Notes: generated by a model from the sequence alone, not told the origin. A DNA stretch of 64,000 nucleotides from Altererythrobacter epoxidivorans (GCF_001281485.1 NZ_CP012669.1:62001-126000), one strand, 5' to 3'; positions 35,664 through 44,895 are shown, numbered from the stretch's first letter. Numbers and translations are program-made.

Positions 35664-36362
35664 ATGAAGCCATCCCGTTCATTCCGCCTGATGCTCGCAC
35701 CAGTTGCTGCTGCGTTCCTGATCTCGCCTGCGGCCGGCAATGCTCACGAGGGCCACAAGAAGGACATGAGCGAGGCCGAGATGGCGCAGATGGAAATGCA
35801 GGATAAATCTGCTGCGCATCACGGAAACGCAAACGCGATGCATGACGCAATGAAGAAAGGCGAGCTTGACGGTACGGCCATGCCAACTGTCGCGCCGCAG
35901 ACTGCCGAACAGGCGCTTGCAGCGAGAATAGCGGAGAACCGGGTTACCTCGACAAGCGACTTTCTCGGCCGCCTGCATCCCGTCGCCGCACATTTTCCCA
36001 TTGCCCTATTGCTGCTTGCCGCATTGGCGGAACTGATGTTGGCGGTTCGACCCTCTCTCGGTCTCGAAACCACGGTGCGCTTTCTGGTGGGCGGAGGGGC
36101 TATCGGCGCATTCGTCGCGGCTGTGTTCGGCTGGTTTGCCGGCGGTTGGCGCCTTGAGGATCGCTCGGAAACGCTCGGACTGCATCGATGGAATGGCACG
36201 GCGATCGCAGGTGTTGCCCTGATCGCGGCCTGGCTGGCGTTCCGCGCGAGAAACCGCACTCTTCTTCGTGTCCTGCTGGCGGCGTTGGCGGCAGCACTCG
36301 TACTGCAAGGCTATCACGGTGGTGAGATGGTTTTTGGCCCCAACCACCTTGGTCTGGAGTAA
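35664..36362 (+). CDS. DUF2231 membrane protein with His/Met-rich periplasmic arm
   Basis: A 232-residue protein with a signal or anchor segment (about 8-26), a His/Met-rich arm (HEGHKKDMSEAEMAQMEMQ), then a four-span membrane domain beginning GRLHPVAAHFPIALLLLAAL, the DUF2231 signature. DUF2231 proteins have conserved His residues in spans and are common in copper islands; no function is proven. First gene of the plus-strand operon divergent from the sigma-controlled copper operon. Confidence 0.8.
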   Translation: MKPSRSFRLMLAPVAAAFLISPAAGNAHEGHKKDMSEAEMAQMEMQDKSAAHHGNANAMHDAMKKGELDGTAMPTVAPQTAEQALAARIAENRVTSTSDFLGRLHPVAAHFPIALLLLAALAELMLAVRPSLGLETTVRFLVGGGAIGAFVAAVFGWFAGGWRLEDRSETLGLHRWNGTAIAGVALIAAWLAFRARNRTLLRVLLAALAAALVLQGYHGGEMVFGPNHLGLE

Positions 36363-36368
36363 TCAACA

Positions 36369-36791
36369 ATGAAGCAAATTATCTTTGAACGTGCGCGGAC
36401 GGCAGGCGTTCTGTCGTTTCTGGTGATGTCTCTGGCAGCCTGTGGATCTTCGCCAGACGCTGCAGCGGAACAATCAGCTGGAAACACCACAGATCCTGTC
36501 GCACCCGCCGCATCTGTCGTGACGACTACTGCCACCCCGTCCTCGATCGAAACGACCGCACCAGCGGAGACACCTGCGGTTACACGGCCCTCCCCGATGG
36601 CAACGGAAACCCGCCCTGAACCCGTGCCTGCAAAGACGAGCAGTTCGACCCGACGAGGCTCCCAGGGAACGCCCTCGACCGCGCCAGCACCGGTGCCGAC
36701 TTCGACCGCTTCGCCCGCCACCGATCAGCACGCGGGACACGACATGTCGACCATGTCCGAAGAAGAAATGAAGGCAATGGGACACGACTGA
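36369..36791 (+). CDS. Low-complexity lipoprotein with a His/Met tail
   Basis: A 140-residue lipoprotein: signal with lipobox LAAC (Cys near residue 25), a long Pro/Thr/Ser/Ala stretch of low complexity (about 28-115), then a metal-binding style tail DQHAGHDMSTMSEEEMKAMGHD. It starts six bases after the DUF2231 gene; its stop shares one base with the next start (TGATG style). It looks like a tethered copper-binding arm at the membrane surface. Unknown family. Confidence 0.7.
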   Translation: MKQIIFERARTAGVLSFLVMSLAACGSSPDAAAEQSAGNTTDPVAPAASVVTTTATPSSIETTAPAETPAVTRPSPMATETRPEPVPAKTSSSTRRGSQGTPSTAPAPVPTSTASPATDQHAGHDMSTMSEEEMKAMGHD

Positions 36792-37261
36792 TGAACTCGA
36801 ACAGGAATCCGAACCATCGCCCGCTTCTCGCGATGCTCGGCACACTACTCCTTTCGGCCTGCACCGGCGCGGCTCAGGCGGCGACCTTCACGATGTTCCG
36901 TGATCCCGAGTGCGGTTGTTGCAAGGCCTGGGCGGCGCACGTTCAGCAGGGCGAGAAGCACGAGGTTGCGACGGTCGACCACCCCGACATGGCATCCGTG
37001 AAAGCGCAGCACGGCGTGCCCGATGACCTGCGTTCGTGCCATACCATGATTGCGGATGGTTACGTCATCGAGGGCCACGTGCCTGCTGCGGACATCGAGC
37101 GTCTGCTCTCGGAAAAACCCGGCTGGGTCCAGGGTCTCGCGGTCGCCGGTATGCCGCTTGGCTCGCCGGGCATGGAAGCCGGAGGAAGGGTGCAATCCTA
37201 CCAGGTCGTCGCCTTCGGCAATGGCCGCCGCGAGGTTTTCGCATCCTATCCCGCCAAGTAA
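36791..37261 (+). CDS. DUF411 periplasmic metal-binding protein
   Basis: A 156-residue exported protein of the DUF411 family. Visible: FRDPECGCCKAWAAHV (CGCC site), DDLRSCHTMIADGYVIEGHV and GLAVAGMPLGSPGME. DUF411 proteins (for example CopG) carry a Cys-rich copper site and occur in copper clusters. The N-terminus (LLLSACTGAAQA) could be a lipobox or a cleavable signal. Overlaps the preceding gene by one base. Confidence 0.87.
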   Translation: MNSNRNPNHRPLLAMLGTLLLSACTGAAQAATFTMFRDPECGCCKAWAAHVQQGEKHEVATVDHPDMASVKAQHGVPDDLRSCHTMIADGYVIEGHVPAADIERLLSEKPGWVQGLAVAGMPLGSPGMEAGGRVQSYQVVAFGNGRREVFASYPAK

Positions 37262-37289
37262 TCAGTGATACTTAACAAGGAGAAATGCT

Positions 37290-37556
37290 GTGAAGAAGCC
37301 ATTTGCATCGATCTTGGCCACCGCCCTTATCGCGACCCCCGCTTTCGCGAGCACTGAGGGATGCAAGATGCCCTGTTGCGAGAAGAACGCCGAAGGAAAG
37401 ATGAAATGCTGCGAGGACATGGCGAAGAGCAAGGAAGGTCAGGCGCAAGGAGACCAGACTCATGGCAGTCAGGCAGATGGCCAGGCCGGAATGGATCATT
37501 CGAGGATGGATCACGGCTCCGGTAAGGAGGCCGCTCCCACCTCGCCCAAGGGATAA
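37290..37556 (+). CDS. Small exported Cys/His/Met-rich protein
   Basis: An 88-residue protein with a signal peptide (about 1-21), a cysteine cluster (GCKMPCCEKNAEGKMKCCED) and a His/Met tail (MDHSRMDHGSG). Five cysteines arranged as C-x3-CC and CC suggest thiolate metal binding. GTG 37290 follows AAGGAG. I recognise no named family; a periplasmic copper buffer is an inference from composition and neighbours. Confidence 0.72.
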   Translation: MKKPFASILATALIATPAFASTEGCKMPCCEKNAEGKMKCCEDMAKSKEGQAQGDQTHGSQADGQAGMDHSRMDHGSGKEAAPTSPKG

Positions 37557-37697
37557 AGATTGATCGGCCAACTGGCCGGAGTTGGGGCAGGTGATGAGCA
37601 ACAGGACAGGAATGATCCATCGTGGGACAGCGCCTATCCCTGTTGCCTATCATCAGCCATCGCCCCTTCCGCTCCCGACAGACGAAGGAAGCGATCC

Positions 37698-40058
37698 ATG
37701 AACTGTTGTGATACGCACCAGGCACACGATCCGATTGATGAAGGTAGTGCGACCGATCCCGTCTGCGGCATGAGCGTGACAATCTTGGACGCAGCACATG
37801 TCACCGTGCACAGCGGCGCGACCCATTACTTCTGCTCGGCGCGGTGCAAGGACAAGTTCGCAGCAAGTCCGGATCGCTATCTCTCCGGCGCGCATATCAA
37901 GCAGGTCGAGGAAGTTCCCGAAGGGACGATTTACACCTGTCCCATGCACCCAGAGATCCGCCGGCCAGGGCCGGGAAGCTGCCCCATCTGCGGCATGGCG
38001 CTGGAGCCCGAGACGGTCAGCCTCGAAGATAGCCCCGACCCCGAACTCGTCGACATGACGCGGCGCTTCTGGGTCAGCGCGATCTTCACCGTGCCACTGT
38101 TCATCTACGCGATGAGCGACATGATACCCGGGATCAGCTTCGACCGGCTGATTGAACCCGCGCGCGCCCAATGGGCGCAACTGGTGCTTGCAACCCCCGT
38201 GGTGCTGTGGGGCGGGTGGCCATTTTTCGTTCGGGCGTGGCAATCGCTCAAGACCCGCAACCTCAACATGTTCACGCTGATCGGCTTCGGCGTAGCGATC
38301 GCGTTCCTGTTCAGCCTCGTCGCTACGCTCGTGCCCGACATATTCCCACCCGCCTTCCGCGATCACTCGGGCCGCGTCGGCGTCTATTACGAGGCGGCTG
38401 CCGTCATCACGACGCTGGTGCTGCTTGGCCAGGTGCTCGAACTGAAGGCTCGCGGCTCGACGTCGAGCGCCCTGCGTGCGCTCCTTGAACTCGCGCCGCC
38501 CACCGCGGTCAAGATCTTCGGAAGCGGCGAGGAACGCGAAGTGTCGCTCGACCTATTGGCGAGCGGTGACCTGCTCCGCGTCCGCCCGGGTGACAAGGTA
38601 CCGGTCGATGGCGAGGTGACCGAGGGCGCGAGCACTATCGACGAGTCCATGATCAGCGGCGAACCATTGCCAGTTTCCAAGAAGGTCGGCGACCGGGTGA
38701 TCGGCGGAACGGTCAACCAGACGGGCGGCTTTGTGATGCGCGCGGGCGCAGTCGGCAAGGACACGATGCTGTCCAAGATCGTACAGATGGTCGCTGAGGC
38801 TCAGCGCAGCCGCGCACCGATCCAGCGCCTGGCCGATCAGGTCGCGGCCTTGTTCGTCCCCGCGGTGATCGTGATCGCGGTCGTCACGTTCATCGTCTGG
38901 GCAATCTGGGGGCCATTTCCCGCGCTTGCCTTCGCGCTGGTCAATGCGATCGCGGTTCTCATCATTGCCTGCCCCTGCGCGCTCGGCCTCGCAACGCCGA
39001 TGTCGATCATGACCGGCACCGGCAAGGGCGCCCAGCATGGCATCCTCATCCGCAACGCCGAGGCGCTCGAAACACTTGAAAAGATCGACACTCTGGTTGT
39101 CGACAAGACCGGCACGCTAACCATGGGCAAACCCGATCTGGTAGCGGTGACCCCGCGCGATGGCATCGACGAGACCACGTTCCTCTCAGCCGTCGCCGCA
39201 GTCGAAGCGGGGAGCGAGCATCCGCTCGCCCATGCAATAGTTGAAGGCGCCAAGGCGCGAGGCGTGGCGTTCGAGGCAGCGTCTGATTTGTCGTCGACTA
39301 CCGGCGAGGGTGTCGAGGCGCGCGTGGGCCCGCGGAAGGTCGCCATTGGCAACGAGAAACTGATGCAGCGGTTCGGCATCCAGGATGCTGCATGGTTCGC
39401 GTCCGCAGAGACGGGCCGCTCGCGGGGGCAGACGGTGATGTTCGTCGCCATCGATAGTGCACCTGCGGGTCTGATAGCAGTCGCCGACCCGATCAAGCCG
39501 ACCAGTGCGGGGGCCGTCCGGGCGCTGCACAAGCGCGGGATCGAAGTGGTGATGTTGACCGGCGATAGCCGCGCCACCGCCGAAGCCGTAGCCCGCCAGC
39601 TCGGTATCGACGAGGTCGAGGCAAACGTCTCCCCCGAGGATAAGCATCGCAAGGTCGAGGCGCTCAAGGCCTCAGGCAAGCGCGTTGCAATGGCAGGAGA
39701 CGGCATCAACGACGCGCCCGCACTGGCGGCTGCGGATGTGGGCATTGCGATGGGAACCGGCACCGACGTGGCGATCGAAAGCGCCGGTGTCACTTTGGTC
39801 CGCGGCGACCTCACCGGTGTGCTCCAGGCCATCGTGCTTTCGCGGGCTACCATGCGTAACATCCGGCAGAACCTTGTTTTTGCGTTCGGTTACAACGCAC
39901 TCGGCATCCCCGTGGCAGCGGGCGTCCTCTTTCCGGCATTCGGCCTGCTACTCAATCCTATGATCGCGGCTGCGGCAATGAGCCTTTCGTCGGTTTCGGT
40001 CATCGCGAATTCGTTGCGGCTGCGTGGGCTGAACCTTCCAACACTGGAAAACGCTTAG
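37698..40058 (+). CDS. copA: Copper-exporting P1B-1 ATPase with YHS and metal-binding domains
   Basis: A 786-residue ATPase. The N-terminus has a YHS domain (about 18-60; DPVCGMSV and [11 protein letters not shown]) followed by a heavy-metal-binding segment [20 protein letters not shown] (about 77-105). The core has the copper-type CPC (425-427), DKTGTLT with Asp469, and [11 protein letters not shown]1B-1 pumps export Cu(I). The ATG at 37698 was chosen over an earlier in-frame start because the preceding 46 codons look like leader sequence and GGAA lies just before it. It uses CPC, unlike the SPC pump at 19917. Confidence 0.93.
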   Translation: MNCCDTHQAHDPIDEGSATDPVCGMSVTILDAAHVTVHSGATHYFCSARCKDKFAASPDRYLSGAHIKQVEEVPEGTIYTCPMHPEIRRPGPGSCPICGMALEPETVSLEDSPDPELVDMTRRFWVSAIFTVPLFIYAMSDMIPGISFDRLIEPARAQWAQLVLATPVVLWGGWPFFVRAWQSLKTRNLNMFTLIGFGVAIAFLFSLVATLVPDIFPPAFRDHSGRVGVYYEAAAVITTLVLLGQVLELKARGSTSSALRALLELAPPTAVKIFGSGEEREVSLDLLASGDLLRVRPGDKVPVDGEVTEGASTIDESMISGEPLPVSKKVGDRVIGGTVNQTGGFVMRAGAVGKDTMLSKIVQMVAEAQRSRAPIQRLADQVAALFVPAVIVIAVVTFIVWAIWGPFPALAFALVNAIAVLIIACPCALGLATPMSIMTGTGKGAQHGILIRNAEALETLEKIDTLVVDKTGTLTMGKPDLVAVTPRDGIDETTFLSAVAAVEAGSEHPLAHAIVEGAKARGVAFEAASDLSSTTGEGVEARVGPRKVAIGNEKLMQRFGIQDAAWFASAETGRSRGQTVMFVAIDSAPAGLIAVADPIKPTSAGAVRALHKRGIEVVMLTGDSRATAEAVARQLGIDEVEANVSPEDKHRKVEALKASGKRVAMAGDGINDAPALAAADVGIAMGTGTDVAIESAGVTLVRGDLTGVLQAIVLSRATMRNIRQNLVFAFGYNALGIPVAAGVLFPAFGLLLNPMIAAAAMSLSSVSVIANSLRLRGLNLPTLENA

Positions 40059-40134
40059 AGCCTTCGGGAAACTTGCGCGTTTGTCAGGAGCTATTCGTTC
40101 CAACGCGATGACAGCTGAAAAACAGGAGGATTGA

Positions 40135-40764
40135 ATGGTCGAAGAACACAGCGTTGATCATCAGCAGCGACAGCATGACAGCGGAGGCAATTACTGGCGC
40201 TTCATGGCTATGGTGGCGACATCGACCGCGATCATGTTCGGCCTGATGTACTTGAACACCTATGAACTCGACCATGTGTTCTGGAGCGAGACGCGGTTCT
40301 GGATGACCTTCGTGATGGGCGGTATGATGATGATCGTCATGCTGCTCTTCATGTGGGGCATGTACAAGGACAAGACGAAGAACTTCATCATCCTCGGCGT
40401 TGGCGCGCTGGTGTTCGCGGTGGCGCTGTGGCTGGTCCGCAGCCAGGCGACCGTCAACGACGAGGAGTGGATGTCGGCGATGATCCCGCACCACTCCCTC
40501 GCGGTCCTGACCAGTTCACGAGCCGAGATCACCGATCCGCGCGTTCGCAAACTCGCAGACTCGATTATCGAAGCGCAGGTCAAAGAGATCGCCGAGATGA
40601 AGTTGCTGATCGAAGATATCGAACGGAACGGTGAGATGGGCGACGGCAAGCCACTCCCCGCGCGGACGACCAGTCTCACACCAGAGCTATTGCGGGAAGC
40701 CGAACAGGCGGTCGAGCGTCCTATCAGCCCGGAGGTGCGCGACGAGGTTACGATGGGCGAATAG
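40135..40764 (+). CDS. DUF305-family membrane protein
   Basis: A 209-residue protein with three N-terminal spans (about 22-40, 55-75, 83-102) and a C-terminal DUF305 region holding the EWMSAMIPHHSLAVLTSSRA motif, a His pair typical of ferritin-like DUF305 domains. Members are common in copper and silver islands. It follows the Cu-ATPase by 76 bases and is the last gene of the metal island. Confidence 0.85.
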   Translation: MVEEHSVDHQQRQHDSGGNYWRFMAMVATSTAIMFGLMYLNTYELDHVFWSETRFWMTFVMGGMMMIVMLLFMWGMYKDKTKNFIILGVGALVFAVALWLVRSQATVNDEEWMSAMIPHHSLAVLTSSRAEITDPRVRKLADSIIEAQVKEIAEMKLLIEDIERNGEMGDGKPLPARTTSLTPELLREAEQAVERPISPEVRDEVTMGE

Positions 40765-40778
40765 AGGTTCCCGGCGGA

Positions 40779-40819
40779 TTTATCCCGCAATTCACGGAAA
40801 TGTGAATTTGCGGGATAAA
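40779..40819. repeat. Right copy of the TTTATCCCGCAAT palindrome
   Basis: Arms TTTATCCCGCAATTCAC (40779-40795) and GTGAATTTGCGGGATAAA (40802-40819) around a six-base loop, with one bulged T. It shares the core TTTATCCCGCAAT with the palindrome at 19771-19823. It lies 15 bases after the last metal gene. See the left copy for possible roles. Confidence 0.6.
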
Positions 40820-41021
40820 AACGTGCTCGGATGGCTATGCGGAGATGGTTTGCGGATCGTTTTGCGAACTTCCATCGACGATGCCAAAGCTAGAAAATTG
40901 CGAGATCTGAGTCCTGAAAAAGGCATCGAACCAATGCATTAGACGGCTTTTGAGGGCCTTTTGAGGGCTTTTTGGAGGTGGTCGAATTCCTAGCTATCTG
41001 ATAAAATGTAGAAAATTAGTT

Positions 41022-41048
41022 CGAATGTGATGCCTCTTCTGGGCGCCA
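41022..41048. repeat. Attachment-site-like direct repeat, copy A
   Basis: A 27-base word, beginning CGAATGTGATGCC and ending TTCTGGGCGCCA, recurs at 57570-57596 with a single G-to-A difference in the same orientation. Flanks are much less conserved, so the conservation is focused here, as expected for an integrase core site. It ends in CCA but does not fold as a tRNA 3' end that I can justify. Confidence 0.55.
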
Positions 41049-41214
41049 TCGCTTTAAAGCTCTGCAATATAACGAGAAAATGAAGAATCTTGAGGACTCA
41101 CATTGGTTCTCCAATCTATTGTCTCGGGTCGTCTTTTCCGGTTTCTTTCGGTTGTTAACGAGCCCGAATGCTAGAATCTCGGCTCGTCCCTGACTATTCT
41201 GGCCGCGAATGTTG

Positions 41215-41264
41215 GCGGGCCTTTTCGTGGGCTTTTGAGAAAAGCAAATTGGGAAAAGGCCCGC
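41215..41264. repeat. Inverted repeat just before the integrase start
   Basis: Perfect 11-base arms GCGGGCCTTTT (41215-41225) and AAAAGGCCCGC (41254-41264), ending two bases before the integrase ATG. It could sequester the ribosome site or be an arm-type site. A weaker form is kept in the copy at about 57764-57808. Confidence 0.6.
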
Positions 41265-41266
41265 AC

Positions 41267-41338
41267 ATGCCTCTTACCGAAGCTCGGCTCCAAGCTTTGA
41301 AGAAGAAAACCAAACCTTACAAAGTCGCCGACCAGCGA
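41267..41338 (+). pseudogene. Integrase N-terminal fragment
   Basis: Twenty-four codons reading MPLTEARLQALKKKTKPYKV and ending VADQR match the start of P4-type tyrosine recombinases (family start: L-T-x-x-x-L-x-x-L-K ... KPYKVADGGGL). After about 41338 the reading is replaced by antisense sequence of a response-regulator gene, so the integrase is lost. No catalytic region remains in the window. Confidence 0.72.
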
Positions 41339-41563
41339 GATTCCGTCGGCATCGCCCAGCATTCGGTCTATAATAACAACATCGAAGACTTCCATCACTG
41401 CGCGACGCAGGCCCGACAGGCCATCTGTTTCGACCACGACCGTATCGCCTTCCTGCCATCCGAGCTCGTGCATTTCCGCGGCGGCGCGGAGGTCATCCTC
41501 GATATATAGAACTTTTACGGGCCGTTGCTTTTCGTCTCTGAACGCCAATACGGCGGTCGTCAT
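41328..41563 (-). pseudogene. Response-regulator receiver fragment
   Basis: About 78 codons from ATG 41563 closely resemble the complete regulator at 49892: VKVLYIEDDLRAAAEMHELG, WQEGDTVVVETDGLSGL and DRMLGDADGISLVG. The match stops at 41328, where the frame runs on into integrase-leader sequence until 41171. The phospho-acceptor Asp is kept but half the receiver and the DNA-binding domain are missing. The junction shares about 11-13 bases (around CCGACCAGCGA) with the integrase, so recombination at that short homology probably made it. Confidence 0.8.
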
Positions 41564-41683
41564 AGTCTGGCGGTTGAGCGCCCCTGCGGTAAAGCCGCAA
41601 GAAGCTGGTTAATGGGCATTGTCATCATCGTTTCAGGCCTCGCCGCTGGCGCACCGGGATGCACAACGGCCTTGTTCTTGGGT

Positions 41684-42868
41684 TTATTCCCGGGCGCGCT
41701 GTTCCAGCAGCAGGCACGAATTCCTGTTGCCTAACTCGCAGCCTCGCCCGAGCGCGCGATAGGCTGCGTCCAGGTCGCGCGGGCCGCCTGCGCCGTTTTC
41801 GGCAATGACCGCAAGCAGCAGGCAGGCATCCGCCACGCCGCCGGTTTCGCACAGTGAGGCGTACATCTGACGGGCTAGCGGGCGGTCCTGTTCGCCGCCT
41901 TCGCCGTCGAACGCCATCTGGGCGAGGAACCCGCACGCGTCGTTGCTGCCGAGCCTGCATCCGGTCGAGAAGCGGGACCGGGCGGCGGGCAGGTCGCGCT
42001 CGGCCACGACGCCGTTGTAGAGCATCCCGCCGAGGTTGAGGCAGGCATTGCCTTCGCCCGCATCGCAGGCGCGGGTGAACAACGCGGCGGCCCCTTGCAG
42101 GTCGCGGTCTCCGGCGAGCCCGTTGAGCAGGACCATGCCGTAATTGTCGCAGCCGAAGGCCGAACCGCTCTCGCAGGACGAGCGGAGCCATTCCGCAGCG
42201 CGGGCGGTGTCTGCCGGACCGCCTTCGCCCACCATCAGCATGTAACCTGCGCTGGCGCAGGCGTTGACGCTCCCGGCTTCGCAGCTCTGGACGAACAGCG
42301 CACGGGCCGCAGGCAGGTCTGCATCCCCGCCTTCGCCGTATTTGAGCATGACCGCGCGGTTGTTGCACGAATCGACCATGCCCGCCTCGCACGCTTTTGC
42401 ATACGCGGCACGCGCCTCGACGAGATCGGCGGGATCGCCGGAATAATTGTTGTAGAGCAGTTGACCGAGATTGAAGCAGGCGCCGTCATAGCCGCCCTCG
42501 CACGCGTACCGAAAATTGCGCGCCGCCCCGGCGAGATCCTGCGGGCCGCCCGCGCCATCCTGCAGCAAGGCCCCCAGCAGGTTGCAGCCCATCATGGCGC
42601 CCTCGGCACAGGCCTTTGCGGAGAAGCGCCGGGAAAGCGCATGGTCGAGCGCGACCTCGCGCCCCTCATAGGACTTGATCGCCATCGCCATGCACGCATC
42701 CGCGTCGCGATCGTCGTCACAGGCTGCCGTCAGGCTTTCGGCGGTTTCTGCCTGAGCATGAACGGCCGGGCCGGACACCAGCCCTGACAGCATCGCGACC
42801 AGAACCAGGGCGAGCGAGGCGCGCAGGGCTTGCCTCAGGACTGCGGCGGGCGGGATGGCGACGGTCAT
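41684..42868 (-). CDS. Exported Sel1-repeat protein with paired cysteines (394 aa)
   Basis: A signal peptide (about 1-40) precedes at least nine Sel1-like helical repeats of about 36 residues, each of the form A-C-x(6-8)-C-x2-L/Y-G...G-E-G-G-x-D-L-x-x-A. The two regularly spaced cysteines per repeat recall Helicobacter Hcp proteins, where they form one disulphide per repeat. Such repeats bind proteins or peptidoglycan-related ligands. Last gene of the nine-gene exported-protein operon; 45 bases after its neighbour. Confidence 0.87.
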   Translation of the reverse strand: MTVAIPPAAVLRQALRASLALVLVAMLSGLVSGPAVHAQAETAESLTAACDDDRDADACMAMAIKSYEGREVALDHALSRRFSAKACAEGAMMGCNLLGALLQDGAGGPQDLAGAARNFRYACEGGYDGACFNLGQLLYNNYSGDPADLVEARAAYAKACEAGMVDSCNNRAVMLKYGEGGDADLPAARALFVQSCEAGSVNACASAGYMLMVGEGGPADTARAAEWLRSSCESGSAFGCDNYGMVLLNGLAGDRDLQGAAALFTRACDAGEGNACLNLGGMLYNGVVAERDLPAARSRFSTGCRLGSNDACGFLAQMAFDGEGGEQDRPLARQMYASLCETGGVADACLLLAVIAENGAGGPRDLDAAYRALGRGCELGNRNSCLLLEQRARE

Positions 42869-42913
42869 GATCGTCCTTTCGGTAGAAGCTTGGCGTGCAG
42901 GATCGGGCCGCGT

Positions 42914-44059
42914 TCAGTCGAACCGAGGTGCGCGGTGATATTCCAGCGCCATGCGGAAGGGTTCTACCGGCACGATCGCCTTGCGTTTCTCGAACACGAT
43001 CTCGCGTCCGCGTCTCCTGCGGACCTCGTATTCCTTCTCGGCGAAGCGCTCTGCGCCTGTTTCATCGAGCAGCCTGATCGTGACCGTCTCCGGTCCTGTG
43101 GACGAGGCGAGCAGGGCGGCGCTGTCCGCACGGTCGAACACGAAGCGCGCGCTGGTCGATCCGGCGGGGCCGGGCACGCGCGACCCTTCATAACTCGTCG
43201 CGCCTGCCATCAGGAATGCGCGTGCGGGAACAGGGTGTGCGTCGTACTCGCCTTTGGCGGCAGTCAAAACGAGACGGCTGTCGGTCAGCACCGCCAGTTC
43301 GAAACCGCCCTCAAGCGTCATCGCGCCCGCTGCGACCATATCTTCGCCGCGCGTTTCGTCAGGATCGCGAAAACCGGTCATTTTGTCGAAATCGGGCGCT
43401 TCGCCATCATGGAGGTAACGCAGCACGATTGTGCCGCGATAGGCCGCTGGCTTCGCGTAAATTGCTTCCATGTCCTGCGCCATGAACGTGCCGAGATGCG
43501 CGCCGGGTGCCATGAAGCTTACGGGGCTCTGCGCGGCCTGCTGGCAGTGATCTTCCAGTATTTCCGCCTGCGAAGCCATCACCTCCGCCGAGGGCGCATC
43601 TCCGCCCCGTGCCGACAGGGCCTGCCAGGCCCTTGCCGCGCGCGGGCGCAGGTGGGCGGTATCGCGCGCGCCCTTGCAGGCCGTGTCGGCGGGGAGGAAG
43701 TGGTGCAGGGCGAGCATGAATTCGCCCTGGCGGTTAAAGTAGTCGCGGATTTCGCCGAGTGCCTCGCGGCGGGGCAAATCGCCGCACGGCGCGGTGAAAT
43801 TGGGGGCGACCCGCGCCAGCAACTGGTCGTATTCGGAATCGAGGCGACCCAGCATCAACCGCCGGCGCATCTCGCGATAGACGAACTGGCCTTCGGGCGT
43901 GAAGGCATCGCACTTGCGGTCGAGCCATTCGGCCTGCGAGACCAGCGAGAACAGCTGCGCCTGCTCCGAGGGCTGCTGGGCCGACGCGGGGTAAGGGACG
44001 AGCATTGTGACGGTCGCGATGGCGCCTGCCAGTCGGCCGAGATTCTTCAAGCGGTGCAT
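42914..44059 (-). CDS. Exported protein of unknown function (381 aa)
   Basis: A signal peptide (about 1-28, ending YPASAQQ) is followed by a helical region (about 30-170) with cysteines at KCDAF, APCGDLP and ACKGA, then a beta-rich region. The C-terminal end is basic (YEVRRRRGREIVFEKRK). No family recognised. I started at 44059; the frame is open upstream but overlaps the neighbouring gene without a signal peptide. It follows the 273-residue gene by 14 bases. Confidence 0.65.
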   Translation of the reverse strand: MHRLKNLGRLAGAIATVTMLVPYPASAQQPSEQAQLFSLVSQAEWLDRKCDAFTPEGQFVYREMRRRLMLGRLDSEYDQLLARVAPNFTAPCGDLPRREALGEIRDYFNRQGEFMLALHHFLPADTACKGARDTAHLRPRAARAWQALSARGGDAPSAEVMASQAEILEDHCQQAAQSPVSFMAPGAHLGTFMAQDMEAIYAKPAAYRGTIVLRYLHDGEAPDFDKMTGFRDPDETRGEDMVAAGAMTLEGGFELAVLTDSRLVLTAAKGEYDAHPVPARAFLMAGATSYEGSRVPGPAGSTSARFVFDRADSAALLASSTGPETVTIRLLDETGAERFAEKEYEVRRRRGREIVFEKRKAIVPVEPFRMALEYHRAPRFD

Positions 44060-44073
44060 TGCGGTTTCGATCC

Positions 44074-44895
44074 TCACTGGCCGCCCCCGTTCGCGGCGCC
44101 CGGGTAGTCGTAGTGTGTTTCGCCGACGACCTGCGTTTCGGTGAACGCGACGCGGCTGATCGACAGGGCGTGGTCCGACTGCTCGAAATCGATGTTCGCA
44201 ATGCCGCCGGTCGCGCAGCAACCGGGATCGCCCTCGCGGCGCACCAGCGCAAAGGCGCTGCCCTCGCGCAGGTTGAAGCCGACCGGGCTGGCCAGCGAAA
44301 ATCCGGCAGGCAACAGGCGATCGGTCTCGCGCATGATCGCGTCGGCGCTGGTCCAGTTCCAGCCCTGGCGGCTGTTCATCAGGACGAGATCGGCATTGCC
44401 GAGCCCGCGATTGCGTGCGGGCAAGTGCAGCAGGAACCTGCCGTCGCCATCGCGCACAGCGACGGGCGCGTCGAAATACCCTTCGGTCTGGTGGGACAGG
44501 AGCAACACGGGCACCGCTCCGTCCTGCTCGATCAGCACGACCATCTCGCTCGCCGGACCGTCGTTCGGTTGCAGCGCCAGCAATTGCCAGTGCAGCGTGG
44601 TGTCGAGCGCCAGCGCAGCGATCTGCCCGCTGGCAAGGACACGGCAGTCGGCGCGCGTGCGGTACAGGCAATCGCTCGCCAGCCCCGCTGCGTATCCGTC
44701 GTCGAGATCGACCGCGCGTTCGATATCGTCGCGCGCGCAGCCGCTTTCATAGCCGCCGTCCGGGCAGACGAGGGTGTAGGGATCGTCGAACATCTCCGGT
44801 TCTTCGCCATCGATCGATCCCGGATCGGCCGATGCAGCCGTGGTCAGGCAGGCCAGCATCGTCAGGCCCGCACCGATAGTCGCTCGATAGTTCAT
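44074..44895 (-). CDS. Exported protein of unknown function (273 aa)
   Basis: Signal peptide at about 1-23 (LTMLACLTTAASAD), then an acidic mature part with repeated cysteine pairs (LVCPDGGYESGCARDD, SDCLYRTRADCRV, DPGCCATGG). The rest is beta-rich with many Leu, Asp and Gly. ATG 44895 is preceded by GAGGAG and overlaps the upstream stop as ATGA. No family recognised; likely periplasmic and disulphide-bonded. Confidence 0.65.
   Translation of the reverse strand: MNYRATIGAGLTMLACLTTAASADPGSIDGEEPEMFDDPYTLVCPDGGYESGCARDDIERAVDLDDGYAAGLASDCLYRTRADCRVLASGQIAALALDTTLHWQLLALQPNDGPASEMVVLIEQDGAVPVLLLSHQTEGYFDAPVAVRDGDGRFLLHLPARNRGLGNADLVLMNSRQGWNWTSADAIMRETDRLLPAGFSLASPVGFNLREGSAFALVRREGDPGCCATGGIANIDFEQSDHALSISRVAFTETQVVGETHYDYPGAANGGGQ

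Larger units (their letters stand above)
40907..41266 (+). repeat. Integrase leader region, copy A
   Basis: This stretch is colinear with 57456-57809 (offset about 16,548) though diverged. Shared landmarks are CTGAGTCCTGA plus a hairpin with loop CGAACCA (40923-40937), the 27-base near-identical core (41022-41048), TTGAGGACTC, CTCGTCTTTTCCG-like and GCGGGCCTTTT words. In this copy it leads into an integrase start codon at 41267, so I read it as the attachment-site and promoter region of an integrative element. Confidence 0.6.

Noticed and set aside
36369-36791. Cell-wall or adhesin role for the Pro/Thr-rich lipoprotein
   Set aside because: The His/Met tail and its place in a copper operon argue for metal binding; low complexity alone does not support an adhesin.
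41022-41048. tRNA 3' end (TTCGAAT upstream and CCA ending)
   Set aside because: The distance from the T-loop-like word to CCA is about six bases too long and no acceptor or D/anticodon arms fit upstream; copy B lacks the TTCGAAT word.
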